Origin: Nocardia spumae
GTDB taxonomy: Bacteria; Actinomycetota; Actinomycetes; Mycobacteriales; Mycobacteriaceae
NCBI RefSeq assembly: GCF_020733635.1
Contig: NZ_JAJFZL010000001.1
Location: forward strand, 6,920,864 to 6,984,863
Direction of reading: 5' to 3'
Length of the DNA stretch: 64,000 nt
Shown here one piece after another: positions 18,036 to 27,148 of the stretch (its first letter is position 1; each line of letters starts with the position of its first letter). The notes beneath the pieces are model-generated. The model was not told the origin of the DNA. It made no database searches and worked only from the letters and a program-made list of their open reading frames with translations. The position numbers and the translations under genes were made by a program.

Positions 18036-19244
18036 GCCACCACATTGCGTGGAATCGGCCGCCAACTCGGTGACTCCGCCGCCTTGGGCCGCGCCGTCGA
18101 CGAACTGCTCGGCACACGGTCCGAGTCGCCGGTGTTGTTCGGTCTGGGCGAACCGACGCACGGGATCGAGGCATTCCCGTTGCTGCGCAACGAGATTCTT
18201 CGGCATCTGGTCGACCGCGGATACCGGTCGATCGCCGTGGAAACCGATATCTTCGCCGCGTCCGTCGTCGACGACTACGTGCACGGGGGAACCGGCGATA
18301 TCGACACCGTGCTCGCGACCGGGTTCAGTCATCGGTTCGGCGAGGTGCCGGGCAACCGGGAACTCGTCGAGTGGCTCCGGGCGCACAATGCAGAACTGCC
18401 ACAACGGGATCGGGTTCGCTTCCACGGGTTCGACGCGCCACTGGAGTTCGCCGCGGCGCCGAGCCCGCGCCGCGCCCTGTTCGCCGTCCACGATCGGCTG
18501 CCCGCGGCATTGCGGCCCGAATCGGCCCGCGACCTCGACACATTGCTCGGCGAGGAGGCGGAGTGGACGAACGAGGAGGCCATGTACGACCCGGCGGTCT
18601 CCATCGGTGACTCCGACCGGGCGCGGGCATTGCGGATCGCCGCGGACGATCTCGCGGGTGCGCTGCGGCGCGCGGCGCCCACCCTGCGCCCCCTGGACCA
18701 GGCCGGTTACGACCTGACCGCCGCCTACGCGCGGACCGCGCTGGGGCTGCTCCGCTATCATGCCGCGATGGCGAGTCCCGCCTCCGATCGGATCGGTCGC
18801 CTGCTCGCCGTGCGCGCCGAGATGATGGCGGACAACCTGCTGGCGCTGGTCGAGCAGGAGCGGCGGCACGGGCCGACCCTGGTGTTCGCGCACAACGTGC
18901 ACTTGCAGCGGGCACAGTCCGGTATGCCGGTCGGCGCGGACGAGGTGAGCTGGGGTAGCGCCGGTGCGCTCGTCGGACTCGCGCTCGGCGAACGCTATGT
19001 CTTCGTGGCGACCGATGCCCGCCCGCAGGCCGAGCCGGACACCTTCCAGGGCATGCTGGCCGAGGCGACGACTCGCCGGGCACTGTTCCCGGCGGCGGAA
19101 CTGCTCGCCGCCCTGCCCCCATCGATCCGCACGGGCGAACCGATCGTGCGCGGCCATATTCCGCTCGCCCCGGCGGATGTGACCGGGGCCGACGCGATCC
19201 TCTTCGTGGCCGATACCGACGGCAAGCAGCATCGGTACTGGTAG
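17967..19244 (+). CDS. Erythromycin esterase family protein
   Basis: 425 residues, ATG behind GGAAGGGG. The EreA/EreC-type hydrolase fold is clear: GLGEPTHGIEAFPLLRNEIL (Glu62, His65, Glu68 in the catalytic cleft), FHGFDAPLEF and a second conserved histidine segment LVFAHNVHLQR. Members hydrolyse macrolide lactones, but many relatives have other ester substrates, so macrolide resistance is not certain. The first 23 codons are a 15-bp repeat tract with three in-frame ATGs. It is divergent from a MerR regulator, fitting inducible expression. Confidence 0.85.
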   Translation: MSTNSTSTNSMSTNSMSTNSTSTATTLRGIGRQLGDSAALGRAVDELLGTRSESPVLFGLGEPTHGIEAFPLLRNEILRHLVDRGYRSIAVETDIFAASVVDDYVHGGTGDIDTVLATGFSHRFGEVPGNRELVEWLRAHNAELPQRDRVRFHGFDAPLEFAAAPSPRRALFAVHDRLPAALRPESARDLDTLLGEEAEWTNEEAMYDPAVSIGDSDRARALRIAADDLAGALRRAAPTLRPLDQAGYDLTAAYARTALGLLRYHAAMASPASDRIGRLLAVRAEMMADNLLALVEQERRHGPTLVFAHNVHLQRAQSGMPVGADEVSWGSAGALVGLALGERYVFVATDARPQAEPDTFQGMLAEATTRRALFPAAELLAALPPSIRTGEPIVRGHIPLAPADVTGADAILFVADTDGKQHRYW

Positions 19245-19403
19245 CCGGCGAATAGCCGCGTTATAAACCGCCCGCCGCGAAACAACAACTGTCATCACAT
19301 GATTCGGAGGGTCGCGGGGTGGGCGGCCCGATCCGGTGACGTCCGCCCCGCGACTCCCATGGGACAGCCCGACCAACCCGACCGGACTGTCCCCCTAACG
19401 CAC

Positions 19404-19446
19404 AACGCGGCTACCGGCGGCTGGGTGCCGCCGGTAGCCGGGCGTT
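19404..19446. terminator. Bidirectional terminator between the esterase-like gene and doxX
   Basis: 13-bp stem (GGCTACCGGCGGC, loop TGGGT, complement) extended by AACGC/GCGTT, between convergent genes. Confidence 0.7.
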
Positions 19447-19455
19447 ATGCGCGGG

Positions 19456-19884
19456 TCATCGCTCGAGCAGCGCGCCCAAGGCGGTGATCGAGGCCCGGCG
19501 TTCGTAGGCGATCCAGGCGAAGATCGCAGTGAGCGCCAGCGGGAAGGGAGCCAATTCCGGGGTGCCGGCCAGGAAGGCGTTGAAGCCGGCGGCGAGGAAG
19601 GTGACGATCGCCAGGCCGATCGCGGCGGCCGCGGTCAGGCGGGGCACCATGAGTCCGATCCCGCCCGCGACCTCGGCGAGACCGATGAAGACCAGCAGCG
19701 CCAACGGGATCGAGAAGGCAGTGGCATTGTTTTCCATCAGGGTCTGCGGGATGACGAGCTTCGGGCCGCCGGAGGCGATGACGAAGAACAGACCGAGCAC
19801 GATCTGCAGGGTCCACAGGACGCGGTTGCGGATCTTGCCGGGGCCGACGGCGGCGGTGGTCTGGGTGGCGGTGACGGCGGTCAT
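19456..19884 (-). CDS. DoxX family membrane protein
   Basis: 142 residues, four predicted membrane helices. Helix 1 (LWTLQIVLGLFFVIASGGPKL) and helix 2 with GLAEVAGGIGLM match the DoxX/DoxX-like family (small quinone- or thiol-redox-linked membrane proteins in actinobacteria). There is no partner gene nearby. Confidence 0.8.
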   Translation of the reverse strand: MTAVTATQTTAAVGPGKIRNRVLWTLQIVLGLFFVIASGGPKLVIPQTLMENNATAFSIPLALLVFIGLAEVAGGIGLMVPRLTAAAAIGLAIVTFLAAGFNAFLAGTPELAPFPLALTAIFAWIAYERRASITALGALLER

Positions 19885-20126
19885 TTCTCGTTCCTTCTGG
19901 GTCGGTCGCGCCGGGTTGGTGGCGCGTTCAGCAGTAGGGACGGGGGCGGTCCGGAAAACTCATCGCCGCGGTCGAAACAATTTCCACCGGGCCGTCGGGA
20001 CCGGATGTGCGCTGTGTTCCGGCAGAGGCACGCCAGCGCGTCGGCGCCGCGAGCGGCCGGGGTCACGGTGAATCCTCAACCGCCGTGACCCGCAATCTGT
20101 CGGCACCCCGGTCTATCATCGAACAC

Positions 20127-20474
20127 ATGTTCGAACACTGGCCGGAGAAGGGAGAACAGGCCCTGCACCGTGTGGTGGTTCCGCCGATGCCGGTGCTGGT
20201 GGATATCGCTGCCGCGATCCCCACCGATCCCCGAGCCCGTCCGCACGATGCCGAGCACGAGAGCGCAGGGGGCGTGGTGCGGGCGGGCGGTCTCGATATG
20301 ACCGGACGAATGCCCGGGCGTTTGCACGCGTGGGCGCGCGCGGGCGACGGAACCTGGCTGGGCTTGGTCGAATTCGAGTTGATCACGGGTAATCGGCGCA
20401 GTCGGCTACCGGTCACGCAATGGTGCCCCGCACATGCCCTCATCATGCGTGGCGGATGCGGGCCGCCCGATTAG
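20127..20474 (+). CDS. Hypothetical protein
   Basis: 115 residues from ATG 20127. A -10-like TATCAT ends 7 nt before the ATG (20114-20119), suggesting a leaderless transcript and supporting this start over longer versions. Sequence features include DMTGRMPGRLHAWARAGDG and a C-terminal CPAHALIMRGGC. No family recognised; it may be specific to Nocardiaceae. Confidence 0.55.
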   Translation: MFEHWPEKGEQALHRVVVPPMPVLVDIAAAIPTDPRARPHDAEHESAGGVVRAGGLDMTGRMPGRLHAWARAGDGTWLGLVEFELITGNRRSRLPVTQWCPAHALIMRGGCGPPD

Positions 20475-20490
20475 GCGGCCCGCGATATCG

Positions 20491-22683
20491 CTACGCGGGC
20501 AGGCTGTTCCGGGCGGGCGCCCCGGTTTCGACCAGGCCGGCAAGCGCGGTCGGCAACGGCCCCTCGTGCAGGACGCCCAGGCGTTGGGTCGCCCGGGTGA
20601 GGGCCACATAGAGTTCGGCCGCACCGCGTGGTCCGGTGGCGAGGATCCGCTCCGGATCCACCACGAGGACCGCGTCGAATTCCAGCCCTTTCGTCGCCGC
20701 CGCCGTAACGGTGCCGGGTACCCCGGGCGGGCCGATCACGATGCTGGTTCCCTCGTGTTCGGCTTCCGCTTGCACGAATTCCTCGATCGCGGAGGCCAAT
20801 TCGCCCGCATCGACCTGCCGCGACCACGGTTGGACACCGCAGGCGCGCACCGACTCCGGTGGTTGGACACCCGGCGCGAACTCGGCGAGCACCGCCGCGG
20901 CCACCGACATGATCTCCGCGGGTGTCCGGTAGTTCACCGACAGCGTCCGATAACGCCAGCGTCCCGGCACGTACGGCTCGAGCATCGCGCCCCACGAGGT
21001 CGCTCCCGCGGTCGAACGACGTTGAGCGAGATCGCCGACCACGGTGAACGACCGTCCCGGACAGCGGCGCATGAGCACGCGCCAATCCATCGCGGACAAC
21101 TCCTGCGCCTCGTCGACCACGATGTGCCGATAGGTCCAATCCCGGTCCGCCGCAGCGCGTTCGGCCAGCTCCCGGGTATCGCGCTCGACGAAACGCTCGG
21201 CCAGATCCTCGGCGTAGAGCAGATCCGTCGCGAACAGATGGTCCTCGTCGTCCATCATGTCCTCGCGGCCGGTCATCAGGTCCAGCACGCCGGCCGCGTA
21301 CTCGGCCTGCGCGGCGCGTTCCCGTTCGGCGGAGGTGTCGGCCGGTGTGTCCCGGCCCAGCAGATCGACCAGTTCGTCGAGCAACGGCACATCCGACACC
21401 GTCCACGCCGCACCCTCGGCACGCCACAGCGCCGGATCACCACCGGCGGCCCGCAACCGTTCGGGCGACGAGTACAGCGAGGCCAGCAACTCCTGCGGGG
21501 TGAGGATCGGCCAGAGGCGGTCGAGCGCCGCGGTGAACTGTTCGTTCTCCGCGAGTTCGGCCACCAGATCCGAGCGCATGTTCTCCCACGCCTCGCGGTC
21601 GTCGCGGGTCAGCCAGCCCTTGCCGATCCGGGCGATCGACCGTTCGGTGATCACATACGTGACGATCTCCCGGAAGACCGCACGCGCCTCGTTGTGCGGC
21701 AGCCCGCTCGCCCGTGCCTCCGAGCGCGCCCATTCGGCCATCTCGGCATCGATACGCGCGGTGACGTCCGCCAGTTCGACGGTCAGCGGCTGCTCGGGCA
21801 CTCGCTGCCGGTCGGCGATCGCGGCCGCGAGCACCTCGAGGATGTCGAGCGAACCCTTGAGCCGCGCGGCATCGGCGGTATCGTCGGCGGTGACGTGCAA
21901 GCCGGGAACGAGATCACCGGTGGTGGTGAACACCACGTTGGTCTCACCGAGCGACGGCAGCACCCGGCCGATGTGATGCAGGAACTCGGGGTTGGGCCCG
22001 ACCACCAGCACACCGTGCCGTTCCATCTGCTTGCGCTGGGTATAGAGAAGATAGGCGACCCGATGCAGCGCCACCACGGTCTTGCCCGTACCGGGTCCGC
22101 CCTCGATCACCAGCACACCCGGATGATCGAGCCGGATGATCTCGTCCTGTTCGGCCTGGATAGTGGCCACGATGTCGCGCATCCCCGCACCGCGCGGTGC
22201 GTTGACCGCCGCCAGCAACGCGGCGTCGCCGCGCTCACCCGTACCCGGGCGCCCGAACACCTCGTCGGTGAAATCCACCACCTGGCGCCCGCGCGTATGG
22301 AATTGGCGCCGCCGCCGCATATTCTCCGGACTGGCCGCGGTGGCCACGTAGAACGGCCGCGCGGCCGGCGCCCGCCAATCCAGCAGCAGCGGCTCGAACT
22401 CGTTCGCCTCGTCGAACAGGCCGATCCGGCCGATATAGGACGGTTCACCGGCGACCGTATCCAGCCGCCCGAAACACAGTCCGTTGTCCGCGACGTCCAG
22501 CCGCTTCACCTCGCGCGCCAGCGCCCGCACCTCGGCATCCCGTTCCACCAGGGCCGCGCCACCACGCAGGGCCGCGCGGTAGCCGACCTTCGCCCGCGCG
22601 CGCTCGGCGTCGAGGCGCGCGTAGAGCCCGGCCACGTAGCTGTCCTCGGACCGCAATTCGTCTTCATATCTCTGATCCGCCAT
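20491..22683 (-). CDS. helR: HelR/HelD-type RNA polymerase-associated helicase (rifamycin resistance)
   Basis: 730 residues, UvrD/Rep-like superfamily 1 ATPase. Walker A GGPGTGKT at 195-202, Walker B region IVVDEAQELSAMDW, motif VVGDLAQ, NYRTPAEI and the C-terminal ALTRATQRLGVL. An N-terminal coiled-coil arm (EDELRSEDSYVAGLYARLDA onward) is typical of HelD, which inserts into RNA polymerase. A rifamycin-associated element lies 123 bp upstream, the mark of the HelR subgroup that displaces rifamycins from RNA polymerase. ATG 22683 sits just after GAGAAGGGG. Confidence 0.88.
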   Translation of the reverse strand: MADQRYEDELRSEDSYVAGLYARLDAERARAKVGYRAALRGGAALVERDAEVRALAREVKRLDVADNGLCFGRLDTVAGEPSYIGRIGLFDEANEFEPLLLDWRAPAARPFYVATAASPENMRRRRQFHTRGRQVVDFTDEVFGRPGTGERGDAALLAAVNAPRGAGMRDIVATIQAEQDEIIRLDHPGVLVIEGGPGTGKTVVALHRVAYLLYTQRKQMERHGVLVVGPNPEFLHHIGRVLPSLGETNVVFTTTGDLVPGLHVTADDTADAARLKGSLDILEVLAAAIADRQRVPEQPLTVELADVTARIDAEMAEWARSEARASGLPHNEARAVFREIVTYVITERSIARIGKGWLTRDDREAWENMRSDLVAELAENEQFTAALDRLWPILTPQELLASLYSSPERLRAAGGDPALWRAEGAAWTVSDVPLLDELVDLLGRDTPADTSAERERAAQAEYAAGVLDLMTGREDMMDDEDHLFATDLLYAEDLAERFVERDTRELAERAAADRDWTYRHIVVDEAQELSAMDWRVLMRRCPGRSFTVVGDLAQRRSTAGATSWGAMLEPYVPGRWRYRTLSVNYRTPAEIMSVAAAVLAEFAPGVQPPESVRACGVQPWSRQVDAGELASAIEEFVQAEAEHEGTSIVIGPPGVPGTVTAAATKGLEFDAVLVVDPERILATGPRGAAELYVALTRATQRLGVLHEGPLPTALAGLVETGAPARNSLPA

Positions 22684-22805
22684 ATGCCCCTTCTCCGGCT
22701 CGACGATCGCGGTTGTCGTACTGCGGACATCGATGTCCCGCCTCGGCCGTACGGATCCTCGTTTGCGCAGGTTCCAGCCTCGGCGGGCCATTGTGCGGCA
22801 TCACC

Positions 22806-22826
22806 GGGGCCTTGCCGCAAGGCCCC
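22806..22826. promoter_or_regulatory. Rifamycin-associated element (RAE)
   Basis: 21-bp inverted repeat, GGGGCCTTGC / GCAAGGCCCC around a central base; the minus strand reads TTGCGGCAAG at the core. It matches the RAE consensus as I remember it from actinomycete rifamycin-resistance genes, and lies upstream of helR in the expected place. Confidence 0.85.
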
Positions 22827-22891
22827 CTGTCGGCTATATATTGGATATGGAAGGAGCGGGTTCTCCCTCTTCCGATCAGGCCACCGTCAGC

Positions 22892-24322
22892 TCAGGACTC
22901 GGCCAGCGCATCCACCACCTCGCGCACAGCGGCGCGCAGTAGTCCGGCGTACTCGTCCACATCCGGCATCGCCTGGGGATCGCTATGGATGGACAGTGTC
23001 ACCGTGTCACCCAGGCCGTGCAGGCCGTGGGTCAGGTGCATGACCGCACCCAGTGCCGGGAAACCGGCGGTGAACCGGACCCTTCCGCCCGCGATCGAGA
23101 GATCGGCGGGGCCGCGGTCGACGCTGGAAAGTACTGTGTTGCCGGAGATCCGGCCGGGAACCAGATCCAGCGGAAAGTTCGCGATATCGCGGCGAAGGAT
23201 CGGCGCCGGCAGGGCGTCGGTGACGCGGTCGCGGACCGACTGCAGCGGGTGAGTGGCCCGGATGCGGCGTTCGGCGAGGGTCGCGGCGATGCGGTCCGCG
23301 CGCAGGCGCAGATCCGGTTCGGCGACCGCGAGATCGATGCCGAGATCGCGATAGTTGTTGCGCGACATTCGCTTTCCGGATCGTAGCGCGTCCGATGACC
23401 GGCTCGGCAGAGCCATCGACACCTGCGCGCCGAGAGCGTCGATCGGTTCGCCGCGCGCGGCGAGGTAGCGGCTCATCGCGACGGAGATCGCGGTCGAGGC
23501 GACGACGGTGACCGTATATCCGGGGGCACGCAGGTTCGCGTCCACGATCATCCGGACCGCGCGCCGCCGCGGCGCGGGCGGGCGGTTCAGGAGGGTGGGC
23601 GCGAAATCACCCGCCGCGCCCGGAATCTCGCCCGCGGTCGCGAGCCGACTCAATTCGCCGTCGGCGCGTGCGGCGGCCAGGCCGCGGCGTACGGTCCGGA
23701 CGAGGCCGAGCGGAACGGAGAACAGCGATATCGCCTCGGCCGCACAGCTTTCCATACCGTGTGCCACGCCTGGCACGGCGGCGCGATCGGACGGGCCGAC
23801 ATCGCCTTCGGCCGGTCCGCCCAGGAGTTCGCGGGCGATCGCCGCCGCACGCTTCCCGTCGGCCAGTGCGTGCGAAAGCTGTAGCACCACAACGAGGCCC
23901 GGTCCGGTACCGCCCGGCGCGTCGCGGATTCCGCGGAACAGATGCAGTCGCCACGCGTACCGATCCGCGGGCACCCCCTCCCCCAGCAGCTCGCCCAGCG
24001 CCGCTTCCACATTCGTCCACAGCGGTTCGCCGAGGTGGTGCACAACCACCTGTGCTTCATCGAAACCGCATGGCTCCCAGGCGGGATAGGCGAAGCGGTA
24101 TTCGCGGACGCGAACCCGCAGATCGGGGATTTCCGCGCTGCGGGCGAGCGCGGCCGCCCGCAGGTCACCGCTCGGACATCCGGTGTCGTCGAAGCAGTAC
24201 AGCAGGAACAGATCGTTGCACCCGCGACGGGCGAGCCAGAACCTGGTGGCATCCTGCGGCGTCAGCACATCCACCCGGGCGACGATATCCACAACCGTCC
24301 ACAATTTCCGCATCGAAACCAT
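22892..24322 (-). CDS. WS/DGAT-like acyltransferase domain protein
   Basis: About 476 residues with the two-lobed layout of wax ester synthase/diacylglycerol acyltransferases. The active-site motif HHxxxDG appears as SHALADG (Ser150, His151, Asp155, Gly156), so the first His is replaced while the catalytic second His is kept. The C-terminal part has ISGNTVLSSVDRGPADLSIA, similar to the family's conserved second motif. Likely role is acyl transfer in storage or wall lipid, with reduced certainty because of the motif change. A GTG at 24271 is an alternative start. It is divergent from qcrB. Confidence 0.7.
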   Translation of the reverse strand: MVSMRKLWTVVDIVARVDVLTPQDATRFWLARRGCNDLFLLYCFDDTGCPSGDLRAAALARSAEIPDLRVRVREYRFAYPAWEPCGFDEAQVVVHHLGEPLWTNVEAALGELLGEGVPADRYAWRLHLFRGIRDAPGGTGPGLVVVLQLSHALADGKRAAAIARELLGGPAEGDVGPSDRAAVPGVAHGMESCAAEAISLFSVPLGLVRTVRRGLAAARADGELSRLATAGEIPGAAGDFAPTLLNRPPAPRRRAVRMIVDANLRAPGYTVTVVASTAISVAMSRYLAARGEPIDALGAQVSMALPSRSSDALRSGKRMSRNNYRDLGIDLAVAEPDLRLRADRIAATLAERRIRATHPLQSVRDRVTDALPAPILRRDIANFPLDLVPGRISGNTVLSSVDRGPADLSIAGGRVRFTAGFPALGAVMHLTHGLHGLGDTVTLSIHSDPQAMPDVDEYAGLLRAAVREVVDALAES

Positions 24323-24395
24323 CGACGCAGGTCAACCCCAATGCTACGATCTGTAGTAGACGCAAAATCAACCACTCTCACATACGCGGGGGCGG

Positions 24396-25991
24396 GTGAG
24401 AATCATGACCATCCCGGCCGATGCCGACGAAAGATTTCGTGCGGCTGCCTTCGTCAGAAGATCCATCAACAAGGTATTTCCGACCCACTGGTCGTTCCTC
24501 CTGGGCGAGATAGCCCTCTACAGCTTCGTCATCCTGCTGCTGTCGGGGATCTATCTGACCCTGTTCTTCGACCCGTCGATGACCGAGGTCGTCTATCACG
24601 GCTCCTACCAGCCGTTACGCGGCGTCACCATGTCACGCGCCTACGAATCGGCGCTGAATCTATCCTTCGAGGTGCGGGGCGGGCTGTTCGTACGACAGGT
24701 CCATCATTGGGCCGCATTGCTTTTCGCCGCCTCGATCATCGTGCACATGTGCCGCATCTTCTTCACCGGCGCGTTCCGCGCACCGCGCGAAGCGAATTGG
24801 GTGGTCGGCTGCCTGCTGCTGATCCTGGCCGTGTTCGAGGGATTCTTCGGCTACTCACTGCCCGATGATCTGCTGTCGGGCACCGGACTTCGGGCGGCGT
24901 TCGCGGCGATCACCATGGGAATTCCGCTGGTCGGCACCTGGCTGCACTGGCTGATGTTCGGCGGCGACTTCCCCGGCACGATCATCCTGCCGCGCCTGTA
25001 CATCGCTCATGTGCTACTGATGCCGGGCATCATGCTGGCGCTGATCGTGGCGCATATCGCAATGGTCTGGTACCAGAAACACACGCAGTTCCCCGGGCCG
25101 GCCCGCACCGAGAAGAACGTGGTGGGCACACGCATCGTCCCGGTGTTCGTACTGGATCAGGGCGCGTTCTTCATGTTCACCTTCGCCGTGCTCGCGATCA
25201 TGGGCGGTGTCGCGCAGATCAATCCGATCTGGAACCTGGGGCCGTACGACCCGGCACATGTCTCGGCCGGTACCCAGCCCGACTTCTATCTGATGTGGAC
25301 CGACGGCTTCCTGCGCCTGTTCCCGCCGTGGGAGCTGTACCTGTTCGGGCACACCGTGCCGGCCGCCTTCTCGGTGGTGGTGCTGATGACGGTGGTGTTC
25401 GCGGCGCTGTTGGCCTATCCGTGGATCGAGAAGCGGCTCAGTCGTGACCGCGCGTCACACAATCTGCTGCAGCGGCCGCGAGATGTGCCGGTGCGCACCG
25501 CGATCGGGGCGATGGCCATCGCGTTCTACCTGGTGCTCACCCTGGCCTGCGTCAACGACATCATCGCGCTGAAATTCGATATCTCGCTCAATGCGACGAC
25601 CTGGATCTTCCGGATCGCCCTGTTGATCGTCCCACCGCTGGCCTACTTCCTCGCCTATCGGATGTGCCTGGCCCTGCAGCGCGCCGACCGCTCGGTCCTC
25701 GCCCACGGCATCGAGACCGGGATCGTGCGCCGGCTGCCGCATGGCGAATACGTCGAAATCCATCAGCCCCTGGGCCCGGTGGATGCCGACGGTCGACCCG
25801 TGCCGCTGGAGTATCAGGGTGCGGCCGTCCCGAAGAAGGTGAATCGGCTGGGCCTGTCCGGAGCGCCCGGCACCGGCAGTTTCCTGCGGGCGGATCCGTC
25901 CGACCAGCGCGAGCTGCTCGATGCCGTCACCCATGATCAGGAACGGTGCCGGCTCGCGGCACTGCGCGGATCGCGCGACGATCCGGACTGA
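24396..25991 (+). CDS. qcrB: Cytochrome bc1 complex cytochrome b subunit (orphan QcrB paralogue)
   Basis: 531 residues, closely following mycobacterial QcrB over its whole length. Heme-ligand histidines His103/His117 and His205/His220 are in place, and the quinol-site region QPDFYLMW and the actinobacterial C-terminal extension ([22 protein letters not shown]) are present. QcrB is the quinol-oxidising membrane subunit of complex III. Here no qcrC or qcrA flanks it, so it is probably a second copy beside the main operon elsewhere. The GTG at 24396 or the ATG at 24405 may be the start, both behind GGGGGCGG. Confidence 0.88.
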   Translation: MRIMTIPADADERFRAAAFVRRSINKVFPTHWSFLLGEIALYSFVILLLSGIYLTLFFDPSMTEVVYHGSYQPLRGVTMSRAYESALNLSFEVRGGLFVRQVHHWAALLFAASIIVHMCRIFFTGAFRAPREANWVVGCLLLILAVFEGFFGYSLPDDLLSGTGLRAAFAAITMGIPLVGTWLHWLMFGGDFPGTIILPRLYIAHVLLMPGIMLALIVAHIAMVWYQKHTQFPGPARTEKNVVGTRIVPVFVLDQGAFFMFTFAVLAIMGGVAQINPIWNLGPYDPAHVSAGTQPDFYLMWTDGFLRLFPPWELYLFGHTVPAAFSVVVLMTVVFAALLAYPWIEKRLSRDRASHNLLQRPRDVPVRTAIGAMAIAFYLVLTLACVNDIIALKFDISLNATTWIFRIALLIVPPLAYFLAYRMCLALQRADRSVLAHGIETGIVRRLPHGEYVEIHQPLGPVDADGRPVPLEYQGAAVPKKVNRLGLSGAPGTGSFLRADPSDQRELLDAVTHDQERCRLAALRGSRDDPD

Positions 25992-26022
25992 CCGTCACAC
26001 ATCACTGATCGTCACACATCAA

Positions 26023-26049
26023 GGCCCCGAGCTGGTCCGACTCGGGGCC
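26023..26049. terminator. Hairpin terminator between qcrB and the DUF397 gene
   Basis: 9-bp stem GGCCCCGAG/CTCGGGGCC with a 9-nt loop between convergent genes, preceded by a short direct repeat of GTCACACATCA. Confidence 0.65.
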
Positions 26050-26070
26050 CCCATCCGGTGTGCCGACGCC

Positions 26071-26283
26071 TCAGGCGGAGCCGAACGTCTCGGCCGTCAC
26101 ACCCGAGACGAACGCGTCCCACTCGCCCGGCGTGAATGCCAGGATCGGTCCGGCGCCGCGGTCTTTCGTATCGCGAACCCCGACATTGCCGTCGCCGAGA
26201 AATGCGACCTCGACGCAGTTTCCGTCGGGCCCGCTGTATTTACTCTTACGCCATACCGCACCGGACGAATCAACCTTCACCAC
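26071..26283 (-). CDS. DUF397 domain protein
   Basis: About 70 residues: WRKSKYSGPDGNCVEVAFL, VGVRDTKD and FTPGEWDAFVSGV are the DUF397 signature. Such small proteins pair with scr1-type XRE regulators in actinomycetes and may modulate them. I start it at the GTG pair near 26280-26283, just after AAGGAG; an ATG at 26328 is possible. The usual adjacent XRE gene is missing, so this is an orphan. Confidence 0.8.
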   Translation of the reverse strand: MVKVDSSGAVWRKSKYSGPDGNCVEVAFLGDGNVGVRDTKDRGAGPILAFTPGEWDAFVSGVTAETFGSA

Positions 26284-26680
26284 AGCATCTCCTTTTCCTT
26301 CGTCGATAACGCGAAAATCCTGCTTCACTCATCGGAAACCTGGGCCCCGCGTGGTGCCGTAGTCCCGCAATGCGCCTGGTCATGGCGCCCGAACTGCTCA
26401 ATTCACCGACCGGTACACGAGGCGCACACCTCCATGGTGCACCCTCGGGGTGACCCCGGGAGAGCACCCTAGCAGCACCCACAATCACCGTGCGCTGTCT
26501 TTTCACTTTCAACCACCGAATTGCGGATGAAGAATTTCCATTCACTAATAGCGGAAGAATTGCCAAATGAACGGAGAATGATCCGGTAAACGAATCCCCG
26601 GGAGGGAATTACCCATCCCGGACGGTCGGTCGCACACCCCGTAAACCGTGCGGTTGCTCGAGGTGGATCATGGAGCTGTG
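26284..26680. other. Intergenic stretch without a supported gene
   Basis: About 400 bp, partly AT-richer (26490-26600). It contains an imperfect hairpin at 26436-26469 (GGTGC..CTCGGGGT / ACCCCGGGAG..GCACC). Short open frames show no family similarity. It may carry promoters of the flanking divergent genes and perhaps the remnant of a lost XRE partner gene, but I see no proof. Confidence 0.35.
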
Positions 26681-27148
26681 GTGGAACGAGATCGCGACGA
26701 TGCCGGACACGCCCGAAATGCCCGTCCTCGAGACCGATTCGGGCGACCGCTACCGCCCGGTAGCGTGGGCGTGGCCCGGATTCCGGATGATCTCGACCTT
26801 CCGCCGGGCGAAACCCTGGAGTACGCCCAGCGTCTGCTCGACGACGGCCTGGCCTTCAACGCTCACGAGGTACTCGAGGCCGCCTGGAAGAACGGCCCGT
26901 TCGCGGAAAGGATGCTGTGGCAGGGCCTGGCGCAGTACGCCGTGGGCCTCACCCACATCCAGCGCGGGAATCCGAAGGGCGCCCGCACCCTGCTCGAGCG
27001 CGCGATCGGCCGCTTGGCGACCGATCCGGCGCCGCCCTACGGGATCGACGCGAACGGTCTGATCACCCATGCCGAGGGCCTGCTGGCGCGGCTGGACGCC
27101 GGTCGCGCCATCCCGGAGGACGAGCTGTGCCCGAGGCTGCGGGGATGA
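26681..27148 (+). CDS. DUF309 family protein
   Basis: 155 residues. The helical DUF309 core is clear: LDDGLAFNAHEVLEAAWKNG, then LWQGLAQYAVGLTHIQRGNP. GTG 26681 is preceded by GGAG and matches the usual start of actinobacterial homologues (ERDRDDAGHARNARPRD). Function unknown. The stop overlaps the gluQRS start (ATGA), so they are co-translated. Confidence 0.82.
   Translation: MERDRDDAGHARNARPRDRFGRPLPPGSVGVARIPDDLDLPPGETLEYAQRLLDDGLAFNAHEVLEAAWKNGPFAERMLWQGLAQYAVGLTHIQRGNPKGARTLLERAIGRLATDPAPPYGIDANGLITHAEGLLARLDAGRAIPEDELCPRLRG

Noticed and set aside
20434..23043. Very long open frame (869 codons) on the plus strand opposite helR
   Set aside because: Its translation is Arg/His/Pro-rich with no domain, and the minus strand holds a complete helicase. 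It is a GC-driven shadow frame.
26284..26566. Possible XRE regulator partner of the DUF397 protein
   Set aside because: No helix-turn-helix pattern could be read in any frame of this stretch.
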